DNA from: Ctenosaura bakeri
Lineage: Eukaryota > Chordata > Lepidosauria > Squamata > Iguanidae
Assembly: GCA_948474755.1 (NCBI GenBank)
Contig: CAOLHI010002567.1
Coordinates: 181,287-245,286 of the forward strand
Direction of reading: 5' to 3'
Length of the DNA stretch: 64,000 nucleotides
Position 1 is the stretch's first letter; each line of letters starts with the position of its first letter. Below, piece by piece: positions 42,901-49,168 of the stretch. Made by a program: the position numbers and the translations under genes. Below the pieces are notes generated by a model. That model ran no database searches and had not been told where the DNA came from. It saw only the letters and a list, made by a program, of their open reading frames with translations.

Positions 42901-45900
42901 TTACCCAGAACTCCTATTATGCTGCATGAGACTACTCTCAAGTAAATGTGTGAATTGCAGAACTGCAGCCTAACGGGATGCCAGCTGGACTTCTCAAGAA
43001 GAAAGTTCCACAGCTTGGTCAAAACCTCTGAGAAGGTCCTCTCTCCTCTCTTGCACCCCCAAACATACCTCTTGGGAATTTTCATTTAATGATGACACCC
43101 TGCATAACTGGAAGGTTTTGCATAGTGAATATGTTTCATTTTAATGAATAACTTCATAAAGTCCATATTTAAAAATAATAAAATGCCTATATGCCCAAAT
43201 ACAATAGATCTGACGGAATGGAATAGTATTTCTAATTATCTTTAAAAATGCCACAAATGTATATAATTCTCATAACAATTCAGATGCCTATAGCTCTAAT
43301 CAACCTACTTTCACTGCAGTGTGCTGGAAAAAATATGAAGGGGAAGTAAGGTCATGCTCTGAAGCCTCTTAATTAAGGCTTTTTTTAAAAAAATCAGAAC
43401 TACATTTTCTCTTTTGACTATAATGCAAAAATAGCTATTTTAGGCTACCAGAATCTGTCTTTTTAATCACATTATAGAATAAATGAATTAACAAAATTCA
43501 AAGAATTCTCTCTTCTCATTAGTAGTGTTCTAAGGACATTGAGACCTATTTCTGACATTTAAAAAAGATAAAGAAAGAAAAAAACACTGTACAAGAAGAG
43601 AGCATATCATATAGAAAAAAATTATCCAGCATTGGAAGTAGAGATGTCAGCAAATTTTATCACTGAAAATGTAAATTCGTCCACTCAAAATATTTGAGAG
43701 TACTACAAATTTATAATCATTTTACTGAGCAACTCTGGTCTGGTTCAAAGTGCAAAATGGAATTCTGCACATATTACGGCAAGCAGAGTTCAAAGGATAC
43801 TGGAGGCACTGATCCAAAAGTACATTTTTTTTAATCCTATTCAGCCTTAGATGAATTCCCATCAGTGGACCAGAATGTGTAGAACTATACAGCCTTTATA
43901 AGGAAATGCATGTCAGGTGCAAAAGAGGACAAGTCTCCTGCACTATTAATGGTTGCAGAGAATAGAAAATGTGAGCAAGTATAATTTGCATGTCAAGATC
44001 TACCTTAAAGGTGCTGTTAAGGGTAAAGGGTGGCATCTAGCCATCTTAAGAAAGAACACGCTTCTGCATGCATAGACTGTTGTGACTTCTAGAGGAAGAA
44101 GAACAGGAAGACACCGCTTCACTGGGCCTAAGTCCCAGCTGCTGATGAAAAGCCGAACTGCCACTGCTATGGCCTCTGAGGGAGAGAATATGCAGGCATA
44201 GTGCCATCATGCCTAGGCACTGGTAGTTTAGGAAAAGCCCTCCTGGTCCTCCTGCTGCTGCTGTGGCCTCAGAAAGATAGAACAGGCAATATATACTAGA
44301 CTTAATCCCCTTCCCAACTGTCATTCCCTTTTCCTGGTATGTTGTAAGACAGGGCAGCGAACTATCAAACGAACAATTTATAAACTGCTCTGTGAGCCTT
44401 TCTGGCTGAATGATGGGTATAAATACTCTAAATAAATAAATAATACATTCCAAAGTATATGATCTTTGGGTCTCCCTAATCCCAACACTTAATCTAGCTG
44501 ACAGTAACCAAATCACAATTCAGGACAGAATTTTGGATGATAGGGAGATATACCAAATTAAATGTATCACGATATGATATGGTAGATAACACTTGCACAT
44601 AGCACATCTATATGATCAATGTTTGGAATCAACCTTCCAGATAATTTTAGCAGTAGCCTCTTTCATCTGCCTCTGTAGCATGTGGTTTGGCTCTTCTGTA
44701 TTATTTAAACATCTTTTGCTATGTAAGTACCTTTTTCCCCCAGAAAATGCACATTATTTCTTTTCTTCTTTCTTTTTACACAAAGATCTGCCTGGGTCAG
44801 TTTGTGGGGAGGTTTACTCATTTCTGATATAAGTCATGATTACAGTAAAGGGACACACTTTAGAACATACAGGTCTCAGCAGCCAAAAGAAAAATAGAGA
44901 AAAGTCTTTTCGAGGACAAACATTAGAATAAACGGAGACTGCATTGATCAGGAGTTATTCACTGGGTTTCAAAGGCACATAATGAATGTTGATAAATTGT
45001 TACTTTCTTGAATGATGCAATTCTGATTCATTTGTTTTTTCTGTTACTTCCTCTTTCATGGAACAATTTTTCATAATGAAGCCCAGTGTCCCCATCAACT
45101 GACAATAACACTCTGTGTCAGCTACCCAGGATACATCACCCAAAAGTTAATAAAATGCTTTGTGAGAGGCTTAAAATTTAACTATATCGATATTACTTCC
45201 CGTTAACTGTGCAGAAGCTTTAAAACTGTTTCTCTAGCTCATAACTTTTAGGACTCCAGCACTCCTTCCAATTAAAGCTTCACTGCACAAAATCATAATG
45301 CTGATTCCTCACAAGTTCCTTTTCCCCCAATAATTCTAGGTCAAGCATAATTTCTTCTCTGCTGGACTGCCCTTTCTTGAATCAACACTTCTGTTCCACT
45401 TCCCATATGGACCGGTCACACCAGCTCTCCTCTTTCAAGTAGGTGAGAACTGTGGTGCTCCATGTTTTTGGACTGCAGTTCCCAGCAGTCTGAGCCAGCA
45501 CTGCTAAAGGCCGGGGTTTATGGGAGTCGCAGACTAAAAAAAAATCTGCTGGGCCAGATTTCACTCCTGCTTTAGGGATTCCAAAACCCCACTAAATCTC
45601 CTGTAATCCCCAGCCTTTGGCAAGGCTAGTCTAGACTACTGGGATTTGGAGGTGAAAAACATATGGAGTGCCACAATTGTTCTCACCTGCTTGAAAGAAC
45701 CGTACCTCTTTTACAGTACAACAAGCCTGCTTCTCCAAACACAAAGGGAGCATTCTTTCTCTCAAAACGGAGATCCTGAAGAGATACACAGAAGGCCCAT
45801 TTCAAACATACAGCTAATGTGATCCTTATGTTTAATATTTTGTGTTTAGCAATTAAAGTCAGTGCACAGAAGATCCAGGAATCCCACTGATGACCTGATC

Positions 45901-46559
45901 ACTCCAGGACAGAGTTATTGCCACATTCTCTAACAGGATTCCCAGCTTTTTAACTGCTATATAATGAGCAGAAACCCATCAGGTGATGTTTCTTTTGCTC
46001 TGCATCCTGATGATGCAAAAAGAGTTTTTAATTTTTCCCTTGACATGCAGATGAAATACAGAACCAGCATCAAAGGTGCCTCTTCTCCCTTCTCCTGCGG
46101 GGTCAAATCCTGCTCCCATTTAAATTTCATCCGTTGTCTTGAAATTTGCCCGACGATGCACCCTCATCCCCTTATAACTCATCCACACACAGTTCTCCCC
46201 AAGTAGCAGTTGAGAACGGCTACTTTTTAAATGAGAGCTAGCCGTTTTAAAAGGGATGAGTAGGAATCGTAGCTTCTGACTTTAACAGGCTTCCCTGAAG
46301 CTAGAAGATGTGGTTGCTGCGGTCCCTCACGTCATTCCCCAGCACTGCACTCTTCACATGCTCAGAGAGATTCTCCCCTTTGTTATTACCTCCCATGAGA
46401 CCTCAAATAAACACTCCCCGCGCAAAGTTCCCACCCCTACGCCAGCCTCCCGCCTCCTCCCTCTGACCCAAGGCGTTCTCACCCCGGTTTCCTTCCTTCT
46501 CAGCCATCCTGCGCCCTCTTTTTTAAGCCACCGTTCCTCTCACCTAGGCCCGGCTCCAT
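7068..46559 (-). CDS. FANK1: FANK1, complete gene, 11 coding exons
   Basis: Fibronectin type III and ankyrin repeat protein, known in mammals as a testis-enriched protein linked to spermatogenesis, apoptosis control and cilia. Joined minus-strand exons: 46559-46544, 33381-33210, 31938-31814, 26747-26666, 24382-24308, 22889-22824, 16823-16658, 12032-11889, 7509-7432, 7317-7273, 7169-7068. They total 1071 nt, 356 aa plus TGA. Every intron is GT-AG and the phases join without a break. Residues about 11-103 form one FN3 domain; about 107-306 form six ankyrin repeats (GADVN, TPLM and GHLD signatures); the end is a short basic then Ser-rich tail. Mammalian FANK1 is about 345 aa, so this is full length. 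It is head to head with DHX32, as in mammals. Identification rests on near-continuous similarity to FANK1 recalled from memory. No disabling change was seen. Confidence 0.95.
7273..7317 (-). CDS. FANK1: FANK1 exon 10, C-terminal cap
   Basis: Residues 309-323, [15 protein letters not shown], matching the FGKGVLEMAR..DRQ segment of mammalian FANK1. The acceptor is GTCTTTTCAG and the donor GTATGG. A 45-nt micro-exon separated from exon 9 by only 114 nt. Confidence 0.92.
7432..7509 (-). CDS. FANK1: FANK1 exon 9, ankyrin repeat 6
   Basis: Residues 283-308, reading [20 protein letters not shown] then PDVKNE. This matches the NNHEELVQLLL..GAD segment of FANK1. The acceptor is TATGCTTCAG and the donor GTAACA. 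Symmetrical phase 0 exon of 78 nt. Confidence 0.94.
7625..7715 (-). mobile_element. LINE 3'-end fragment (CR1/L2-like)
   Basis: TTTATTTCTGTATCTCC then CAAAGCAGCTCACAAC followed by poly(A), resembling the reversed 3' end of reptile CR1/L2 elements. In FANK1 intron 8. Confidence 0.35.
7718..7919. mobile_element. Palindromic MITE, GGCC-family, copy 2 (long form)
   Basis: About 202 bp. It begins GGGTCTTTCTGCCCTACACT and ends GTGTAGGGCCGAAAGGCCC, flanked by ATA repeats. The arms share ATTCCACTTTCAGCATCCTG and its complement with the other copies, but the centre is longer (GGCCAAAAAGCTTTCTGGC). Confidence 0.75.
10113..10365 (+). mobile_element. 5S rRNA-derived SINE
   Basis: CATCTTGTCTGATTTTGGAA then ACTCAGCAG and GGCCTGATTACTACTTGGAC align along most of 5S rRNA (ATCTCGTCTGATCTCGGAAG, then CTAAGCAG, TTAGTACTTGGATGG), including the internal promoter boxes. 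A tail follows (GAGAGCCATTATTGCCAGTC then GGGCTAGATGGACCAA) that is not 5S but a LINE-type tail common in reptiles. Decayed by many C-to-T changes. Not a functional 5S gene. Confidence 0.8.
10793..11522 (+). mobile_element. LTR-like retroelement repeat, copy 2
   Basis: Second copy of the same repeat, in FANK1 intron 8. It starts TGTGAGAGAGCCTGGGGAGT, with a clear TATA box CTCTATATAAGGG near 10936 and TTTTAATAAAGACTAC near 11263. It ends with the shared leader AAAGAAAAGCAGACCTG. The two copies differ by many substitutions, so they are old. No gag or pol coding is adjacent. Confidence 0.55.
11889..12032 (-). CDS. FANK1: FANK1 exon 8, ankyrin repeat 5
   Basis: Residues 235-282. It reads [20 protein letters not shown], then [20 protein letters not shown] and KDGKTPLM. 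The exon is 144 nt (48 codons), phase 0 on both ends. The acceptor is TTTGTAACAG and the donor GTATGT. It carries two ankyrin TPLM caps and one DAGADVN turn. Confidence 0.95.
13039..13482. mobile_element. MITE with TACCATATTTGCTGG ends and internal hairpins
   Basis: The left end TACCATATTTGCTGGTATAT and right end ATACACCAGCAAATACGGCA are inverted repeats. A second inner left end (TACCCATATTTGCTGGTGTA, 13391) pairs with the right end to make a compact 90-bp palindrome. Between them are three hairpin units at 13126-13188, 13237-13266 and 13302-13333. Related copy at 17511-17681. Confidence 0.65.
13126..13333. repeat. Three-unit array of GC hairpins (TGCCT...GGGGAG/CTCCCC...AGGCA)
   Basis: Three inverted-repeat units about 88 and 70 bp apart, all with TGCCTs..TGGGGA facing its complement. 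The first has nearly 30-nt arms (CCTTCCTGTT to AACAGGAAGG). Embedded in a MITE. Confidence 0.6.
13930..14163 (+). mobile_element. tRNA-derived SINE with CAACAA tail
   Basis: The tRNA-like head GCCAGCATGATATAGTGG (box A) and GGGTTTGAATCCATGCTCAG (box B) is followed by body CAGCCTCAGAGGAAGGC. The tail is GCCTTAAGTCAGAAAAGACT then CACACAACAACAATAA. Full length, about 230 bp. Confidence 0.85.
14780..15415 (-). pseudogene. Possible decayed lysine-rich coding sequence
   Basis: Minus-strand reading shows charged stretches unlike random intron: [17 protein letters not shown] then [16 protein letters not shown] (about 15290-15410), and [20 protein letters not shown] (about 15030-15090), interrupted by stops and frame changes. 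It could be an old processed pseudogene of a nuclear Lys-rich protein, or chance in an A-rich strand. I do not recognise the parent. No clear poly(A) or target duplication found. Confidence 0.25.
15593..15780 (+). mobile_element. tRNA-derived SINE, internally deleted
   Basis: GAGAGCTGGCATGGTATAGT (box A), GGTGACCTTGGGC body, then CTCAGCCCCAGAAAACCC. It lacks the middle AGGAAGGC...TTGCCAAG block. The tail is GCCATAAGTCAGAAACGACC then ACACACAACAAGAAG. Confidence 0.85.
15965..16195 (-). mobile_element. tRNA-derived SINE
   Basis: Reverse orientation: TTGTTGTTGTGTGCCTCCAA tail at left, GGCTGAGAGAGTGTAATTTG body, box B complement GGATTTGAACACTGG, and head complement ending CAAACCAGTAAACCAC. Confidence 0.85.
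16418..16446. repeat. GTT-rich microsatellite
   Basis: TGTTGCTGTTGTTGTTGTTG, an imperfect trinucleotide repeat near FANK1 exon 7. Confidence 0.7.
16658..16823 (-). CDS. FANK1: FANK1 exon 7, ankyrin repeats 3-4
   Basis: Residues 179-234. It reads [20 protein letters not shown], then [20 protein letters not shown], then [16 protein letters not shown]. The [22 protein letters not shown] segment is nearly identical to mammalian FANK1 and is the most diagnostic part of the gene. The acceptor is ATTTTACAG and the donor GTATGA. The exon ends in phase 0. Confidence 0.96.
17511..17681. mobile_element. MITE with TACCGTGTCTGCCAGC ends
   Basis: Left TACCGTGTCTGCCAGCATAT, right TATACGCCAGCAAATATAGT, inverted with respect to each other. 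Internal repeats of GGCATATAAGACAC. Same family as 13039-13482. Confidence 0.65.
17690..21050 (+). mobile_element. Degraded Bov-B (RTE) LINE, near full length
   Basis: The order fits one RTE element. The 5' part at 17900-18000 precedes an endonuclease region ([14 protein letters not shown] near 18070-18120). The reverse transcriptase has [18 protein letters not shown] near 19974-20030 and the catalytic [10 protein letters not shown] at 20281-20310. The C-terminal part is [17 protein letters not shown] near 20812-20870. The 3' tail is GTTCCCATAAGTTGAAGTCG then TTAACAACAACAA. Many stops and shifts make it inactive. A SINE is inserted at 18659-18895. Confidence 0.85.
18659..18895 (-). mobile_element. 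tRNA-derived SINE nested in the Bov-B LINE
   Basis: Reverse-oriented copy: CACCTTCAAGTTGTTTCCAA, CTAAGGCAAACTTATCATAG, CCCAGTGGGTTTTCATGG, GGGGACTCAAATCCATTTCC, CAAACCACTACACCATCTTA. The LINE sequence continues on both sides. Confidence 0.85.
22124..22247. repeat. Inverted-repeat segment
   Basis: GGACCGATGCA faces TGCATTGGTCC, and GAGACACCAGC (22194-22204) faces GCTGGTGTCTC (22237-22247). Two overlapping small hairpins, probably a decayed MITE. Confidence 0.4.
22824..22889 (-). CDS. FANK1: FANK1 exon 6, ankyrin repeat 2-3 junction
   Basis: Residues 157-178, reading [20 protein letters not shown] then KD. It contains the LVENGADVN ankyrin turn. The acceptor is TTCTATCTAG and the donor GTAATG. 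At 66 nt it is found only by similarity and splice sites. Confidence 0.92.
22890..24307. other. FANK1 intron 5
   Basis: No repeat recognised with confidence. 23414-23814 has a 122-codon open frame without similarity or coding character. Confidence 0.5.
24308..24382 (-). CDS. FANK1: FANK1 exon 5, ankyrin repeats 1-2
   Basis: Residues 132-156, reading [20 protein letters not shown] then QKGYA. The G.TALMVA..KGY core is a canonical ankyrin loop and helix. The acceptor TTTTTGAAAG is somewhat purine-rich next to the AG; the donor is GTACCT. The exon is 75 nt and keeps phase 2. Confidence 0.9.
24383..26665. other. FANK1 intron 4
   Basis: No clear repeat or exon. A 154-codon open frame at 25577-26041 (plus) is Ser/Pro/His-rich, unsupported by splice sites or family similarity, and probably chance. 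Confidence 0.5.
26666..26747 (-). CDS. FANK1: FANK1 exon 4, FN3-ankyrin linker and first ankyrin helix
   Basis: Residues 105-131, reading [20 protein letters not shown] then VLHILQR. This is the linker and first helix of ankyrin repeat 1 (LHRAV, L..ILQ). The acceptor is TTACTTCAG and the donor GTGGGA. Phase 2 leads into exon 5. Confidence 0.92.
27120..27235 (+). mobile_element. MIR-like SINE fragment
   Basis: AAATCTTGATTCAGCCACAA (box-B/core start) to TTTGTAATGTGGGGATAGTA, which resembles the MIR end CTGTAAAATGGGGATAATA. Old and diverged. Confidence 0.4.
29098..29320 (+). mobile_element. tRNA-derived SINE
   Basis: GCCAGCATGGTGTAGTGGTT (box A), GAGTTTGAATTTCGACTCTG (box B), CAGTCTCAGAGGAAGGCAAG body and a worn tail TTGCTATAAGTCTACTTATG. 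Confidence 0.85.
31814..31938 (-). CDS. FANK1: FANK1 exon 3, second half of FN3 domain
   Basis: Residues 63-104, reading [20 protein letters not shown] then [11 protein letters not shown]. The [13 protein letters not shown] stretch is the classic FN3 E-F strand motif (L.P.T.Y.F.V). The acceptor follows a run of 11 pyrimidines; the donor is GTAGGT. Split codons on both sides fit exons 2 and 4. Too small for the ORF threshold in its own right. Confidence 0.93.
31939..33209. other. FANK1 intron 2
   Basis: No repeat or exon recognised. AT-rich. Confidence 0.6.
33210..33381 (-). CDS. FANK1: FANK1 exon 2, first half of FN3 domain
   Basis: Residues 6-62. The acceptor is CATTGCAG and the donor GTAAGT, an ideal site. 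The peptide contains [20 protein letters not shown] and then [13 protein letters not shown], which is the N-terminal FN3 sheet of FANK1 with its buried Trp in LSWD. The exon ends in split codon AC|T. Confidence 0.95.
33951..33979. repeat. (GT)n microsatellite
   Basis: About 14 perfect GT units. Likely polymorphic. Confidence 0.95.
35393..35591 (-). mobile_element. tRNA-derived SINE with 8-bp target duplication
   Basis: TTGTTGTTGTGTGCCTTCAA tail at left, GGAATCGAACTCTGGTCTCC box-B complement, and TGCACCATGCTGGCTCTCC head. Flanked by GATCTATG at 35385-35392 and 35592-35599. Lacks the middle block, like the 15593 copy. Confidence 0.9.
35687..35910. mobile_element. G-rich insertion with 9-bp target duplication
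   Basis: Flanked by CCTTCTAGC at 35678-35686 and 35911-35919. The 224-bp inside is G-rich with repeated GGGGTGTGGC / GGCCAGGGCA motifs and long G runs, capable of G-quadruplex formation. It ends CTTGGGGCGAATCGC then ATCCCTATGTGACTG. Family unknown. Confidence 0.6.
36028..36065. repeat. (CT)n microsatellite
   Basis: CTCTCTCTCTCTCTCTCTCT broken once by TTTG. Confidence 0.9.
36122..36324. mobile_element. Palindromic MITE, GGCC-family, copy 3 (long form)
   Basis: GGGCTTTTCCAGCCTACATT to GTGTAGTGCAGAAAGGCCC, flanked by TGT. The arms carry ATTCCACTTTCAACATCCTG and CAGGATTCCATAGGATGTTG. Closest to copy 2, with the centre GGCCAAAGAGCTCCCTGGC. Confidence 0.8.
37553..37686. mobile_element. Short MITE
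   Basis: Ends GGAAAGTAACTTTTGGACTG and CAATCCAAAAGTTGCCTTTC are inverted repeats; internal ACTCCCAAAATCTCCCACAA. About 134 bp. Confidence 0.6.
37790..37890 (+). mobile_element. LINE/SINE 3' tail fragment (CR1/L2-like)
   Basis: TTATTGTAACCTGCCCTGGG then GGATATAAATATTTTAATAA, the usual TGTAA.C.GCC...GGGTATAAATA ending of reptile CR1/L2 tails. Confidence 0.4.
40346..41301 (-). mobile_element. L1 LINE 3' end with tandem-repeated 3' UTR
   Basis: The left edge is a T run (reverse poly(A)). On the minus strand at about 41070-41170 it encodes [18 protein letters not shown] sequence then [15 protein letters not shown], the C-terminal end of L1 ORF2 (W.PF..F). The 3' UTR (40500-40990) has three units of about 150-165 bp with GAGGGAGAAGGAAGAAAAAG and ATATAATGCATATTG-like AT blocks. 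Flanked by TTAGTTTCTT at 40336-40345 and 41302-41311, a 10-bp target duplication. Confidence 0.8.
41400..41620 (-). mobile_element. tRNA-derived SINE
   Basis: GTGTCTTCAAGTCATGTCCA, GGGGTTTTCTTGGCAAGATT, GGCTGAGAGAGTGTGACTTG, GTTTCCATGGCTGAGTTCAA, CAAACCACTATACCACACGG. Nearly complete, minus strand. Confidence 0.9.
42760..43085 (-). mobile_element. LINE-like fragment
   Basis: AAGAAAGTTCCACAGCTTGG then ACCTCTGAGAAGGTCCTCTC and CACCCCCAAACATACCTC resembles the repeated GAGTTCCACAG..GAGAAGGCCCTCTC segment of reptile CR1/L2-type elements. Diverged. Confidence 0.4.
44040..44450. other. Possible repeat ending in AAATAAATAAAT
   Basis: GCTGAATGATGGGTATAAATAC then AAATAAATAAATAAT resembles a LINE/SINE tail. 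The upstream part has two similar blocks (CACTGCTATGGCCTCTGAGG and CTGCTGCTGTGGCCTCAGAA). A 156-codon minus-strand open frame over it looks like chance. Confidence 0.3.
45432..45697. mobile_element. MITE with CTTTCAAGTAGGTGAGAAC ends
   Basis: Left CTTTCAAGTAGGTGAGAACT then GTGGTGCTCCATGT; right ATATGGAGTGCCACAATTGT then TCTCACCTGCTTGAAAG. These are inverted repeats of about 35 bp. Internal GGACTGCAGTTCCCAGCAGT is the common hairpin type. 266 bp. Confidence 0.65.
46544..46559 (-). CDS. FANK1: FANK1 coding exon 1 (start codon)
   Basis: Sixteen coding bases, ATGGAGCCGGGCCTAG, then donor GTGAGA. They encode MEPGL plus the first base of Glu6. The start was chosen because it matches the MEP start of mammalian FANK1 and joins in phase to exon 2. 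The exon is too short for any ORF scan. It sits in a CpG-rich promoter, and the X-box lies 54 bp upstream of the ATG. Confidence 0.88.
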
Positions 46560-46612
46560 GTGCAGCAGTCGGTTAGGACTCCTCCAGCTTGCAAGGCCGC
46601 GCCTAGAGTCCC

Positions 46613-46626
46613 GTTGCCACGGCAAC
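46613..46626. promoter_or_regulatory. Palindromic X-box (RFX-type site)
   Basis: GTTGCCACGGCAAC, a near-perfect two-half-site X-box (consensus GTNRCC, 0-3 nt, RGYAAC). It lies 54 bp upstream of the FANK1 ATG, where functional X-boxes of ciliary and spermatogenic genes usually sit. RFX factors bind such sites; binding here is inferred. Confidence 0.65.
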
Positions 46627-46940
46627 GCTGCTGCCCAGCCCGAGCGGCCCAGCAGCCGGAGAGCGAGCCGGCTGGCGGGCGAGGCGCTCGGGCAGGGGGA
46701 AGAAGGAAATCTGGGCAGGACGTCCCGAAAATCGCCTTTGAGTTGCATGATTTGGATGGGGCGACACCAGTAATATCCCGTTAAGGGTCTATTTCGGTGT
46801 GTGCCTTTTTGTATGGAGACGTGCTTGTGGGGTAGGGAGCCCTCCCGACGACGAACCATGAAGCTTACTCACAAACTTTCGCTCAGAGGGAAGGTTTGCT
46901 CCCCGGGTTTGAGAAAAAAATACAGATCATAAAAGTCTTG

Positions 46941-47120
46941 GGCCATTTCCACACGAGTCTGTTGTAGCGCGATGATTCCACTTTCAACCTCCTCTGGAAT
47001 CCTGGGGTTTGCAGTTTCGGGAGGGGCCGGCCGGCCCCTCCCGAAACTGCAAACCCCAGGATTCCAGAGGAGGTTGAAAGTGGAATCATCGCGCTACAAC
47101 AGACTCGTGTGGAAATGGCC
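46941..47120. mobile_element. Perfect 180-bp palindromic MITE (GGCC-family, copy 4)
   Basis: Each 90-nt arm is the exact reverse complement of the other with no spacer; the centre is at 47030/47031 in GGGGCCGGCCGGCCCC. Ends are GGCCATTTCCACACGAGTCT and AGACTCGTGTGGAAATGGCC, flanked by TTG. CpG sites are largely preserved. Lies about 380 bp from the FANK1 ATG, on the DHX32 side. Confidence 0.9.
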
Positions 47121-48304
47121 TTGCTGTCACTTTCAGGGGCAGGGGAAGAAAGGTGACAGAGAGGTACCGTCTGGAATCGGGAATAACCGACGAGTAAATG
47201 CTACAAGGCCCGGCGAGAGCACCAGAAGTACAGAATTGGGAATTCATAGCACTGTCGAATAGAGCCAAATTCGTTGAAACTTAAAAACGTTCCCGAGCCA
47301 CCCTGGAAAGGCATATTTCCAGGCTGATAAAAGGGCAATTGGTGGAGGAGGGAATCCCAAATATCGCACTGGCTTCCCTTCCAGGAGCAGGAACAGATTG
47401 GCCCTTGAACTCAACTGGCTCTTCTTCTTCTGCCTGGAGTCATATTTATTTCCTGGTGGAGGGTGTGGAGCCTATTTAACAATCTGTTCACAAGTATGGC
47501 ACCTTTCCTACCTCTCAGTTAACTAGGGTTACCTTTCTCATTATGCACAGGTCATCCCAACTGCACATTTTGGGCATCATTTCAAGGCTCTCTGCTTAGC
47601 AAGGACATCATCAAAGGCAGATTTACCCCCGAGGAGATGTCTACTAGAGATGTATATGATCTGAAGAGAAACCAGAGTATACTTAATAAGGTGTATCAAC
47701 AGCTCAGTGACATCAACTATAAAAAACTGATACTTAAAAAACGAGGTATCTATCGGCCCAACTGGGGCTTCACAACAGAACCTCCGCTCCTGTCTCCATA
47801 GTATCATAACTCCTGCTGGCTAGATGATCAAGCTTGTAGGGCAGAATTCTTTTTTAATTTATTTATATATATTTAATTATTTTTATGTTTTTTAAAAAGC
47901 ACTTCTGACAAGAAACATAATGAATATGTCTTAGTGATGCCTGGTGAAATCCAAAAAAACAAAGACTGAATGACAAGGTCGATAGATCTTCTTGACTTGT
48001 CATAATCTGTACAGGCTGCAAAATTTGTCTTTTCTTGATGCAGAATTTGGGATCTGTTTATTAAACATTTTAAAACTGTGTACATTATATTAGTTGCTGA
48101 CTTAGAAAAGTGTGTCTTCCCAGTCCTAGAGCGCATCTGCACTGTGCTGTTATAGCAGTTTGATATCTCTCTAACAGTCTTATCCATCTTACAGAATCCT
48201 GGGATTTGTAGTTTGGTGAGGTTTTTGGTGAGGTTTGTAGAATTCTTTGTCGTAGAGTTCTACTGATGTAATTAAGGGAACTACATTAGAATTTTCTAGA
48301 GAGT

Positions 48305-48692
48305 TTTTTTGGTGTAGTGGCTTGAGCATTGGACTACAAGCCTGGAGACCAGAGTTCAGTTTCTCACTCAGGCATGGAAACCCACAGGATGAGCTTGAGT
48401 GCATAACACCGACCATTTCCGCATTAGACTGTTATAGCGCTATCATTCCACTTTCAACATCCTATGGAATCCTGGGGTTTGCAGTTCAGGGAGGGGCCGG
48501 CCAGCCCCTCTATGAACTGCAAACCCCAGGATTCCATAGGATGTTGAAAGTGGAATGATAGTGCTATAACAGTCTAGTGCGGAAATGGCCACACTCTCAT
48601 TTCCAGAAAACCCTGTGATAGTTTCACCGCAGGGTCTCCATGAGTTGGAAATGACTTGAAGGCACACAACAACAACACAACAACAACAACTA
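48305..48692 (+). mobile_element. tRNA-derived SINE split by a MITE
   Basis: Left part 48305-48410: GGTGTAGTGGCTTGAGCATT, GGAGACCAGAGTTCAGTTTC, GGCATGGAAACCCACAGGAT. Right part 48591-48692: ACACTCTCATTTCCAGAAAA, CATGAGTTGGAAATGACTTG, then AAGGCACACAACAACAACAC. The 180 bp between is the MITE. Confidence 0.9.
48411..48590. mobile_element. Palindromic MITE, GGCC-family, copy 5
   Basis: GACCATTTCCGCATTAGACT to CTAGTGCGGAAATGGCC, exactly 180 bp like copy 4 but with several mismatches between arms (for example GTTCAGGGAGGGG against CCCCTCTATGAAC). Inserted in a SINE, so it transposed after the SINE. Confidence 0.9.
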
Positions 48693-49143
48693 GAGTTTTC
48701 ATGTACAGAATTCTAAGTACCTCACTTAATACTTCACAAAACTACACATTCCATAGGATGAAGTCAGGGTAGTTAAAATGGTTTCAAAATGGCTGTAACT
48801 AGGTTGTACTGGTACAGTCTTAGTTGAAGCAGTCAAGAAAAAGCTTGTGTCCAATGCCAGTCCCTTTTCCTCCATACAGAATCCTTTGCATTGAGCGTGA
48901 GAAACTAGCTAGGCAAATTTAATGGTCTACACTAATCAGACATTGATCTCTGCCTGTAACACACATTTCTGAACCAAAAAGGTAACTCTAATCCCAAAAA
49001 CTAAAGCCATCTGGAGGCTACAGTGTACCTTTTACAGCGTATAAACTGAAAAAGGGAAGAACACAGGTTCATTTCTTTATAATGATCACTGCATTCTATA
49101 CAAACACACATTATATTTTTATATATGCCCATGCTTCCTCCTG

Positions 49144-49168
49144 TATACACACACACACACACACACAC
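49144..49168. repeat. (AC)n microsatellite
   Basis: ACACACACACACACACACAC, about 12 units. Confidence 0.9.

Larger units (their letters stand above)
33382..46543. other. FANK1 intron 1
   Basis: 13.2 kb, the largest intron. It holds a (GT)n run, nested repeats at 35.15-36.1 kb and 40.1-41.9 kb, a palindromic MITE at 36122-36324, small MITEs at 37553-37686 and 45432-45697, and a LINE-like fragment near 42760-43085. 38000-39800 and 43100-44000 are plain AT-rich sequence. Confidence 0.7.
46430..46860. promoter_or_regulatory. Shared bidirectional CpG-rich promoter of FANK1 and DHX32
   Basis: A GC- and CpG-rich block in otherwise AT-rich sequence, containing FANK1 exon 1 (minus) and lying upstream of DHX32 (plus). 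Many CpGs sit in 46590-46720 (GCCGCGCC, CCCGAGCGGC, GGCGGGCGAGGCGCTCGG). No TATA box is evident, as usual for CpG promoters. The non-coding first exon of DHX32 should begin here, but I could not decide its donor. Head-to-head FANK1-DHX32 order is known from mammals. Confidence 0.75.

Noticed and set aside
44046..44516. 156-codon minus-strand ORF
   Set aside because: Overlaps repeat-like sequence with an AAATAAAT tail; no protein family recognised.
46720..46920. DHX32 non-coding exon 1 and its donor
   Set aside because: Several GT sites are possible (for example ACCAGTAATA near 46770 and GGGGTAGGGA near 46832), and none is decisive without transcript data.
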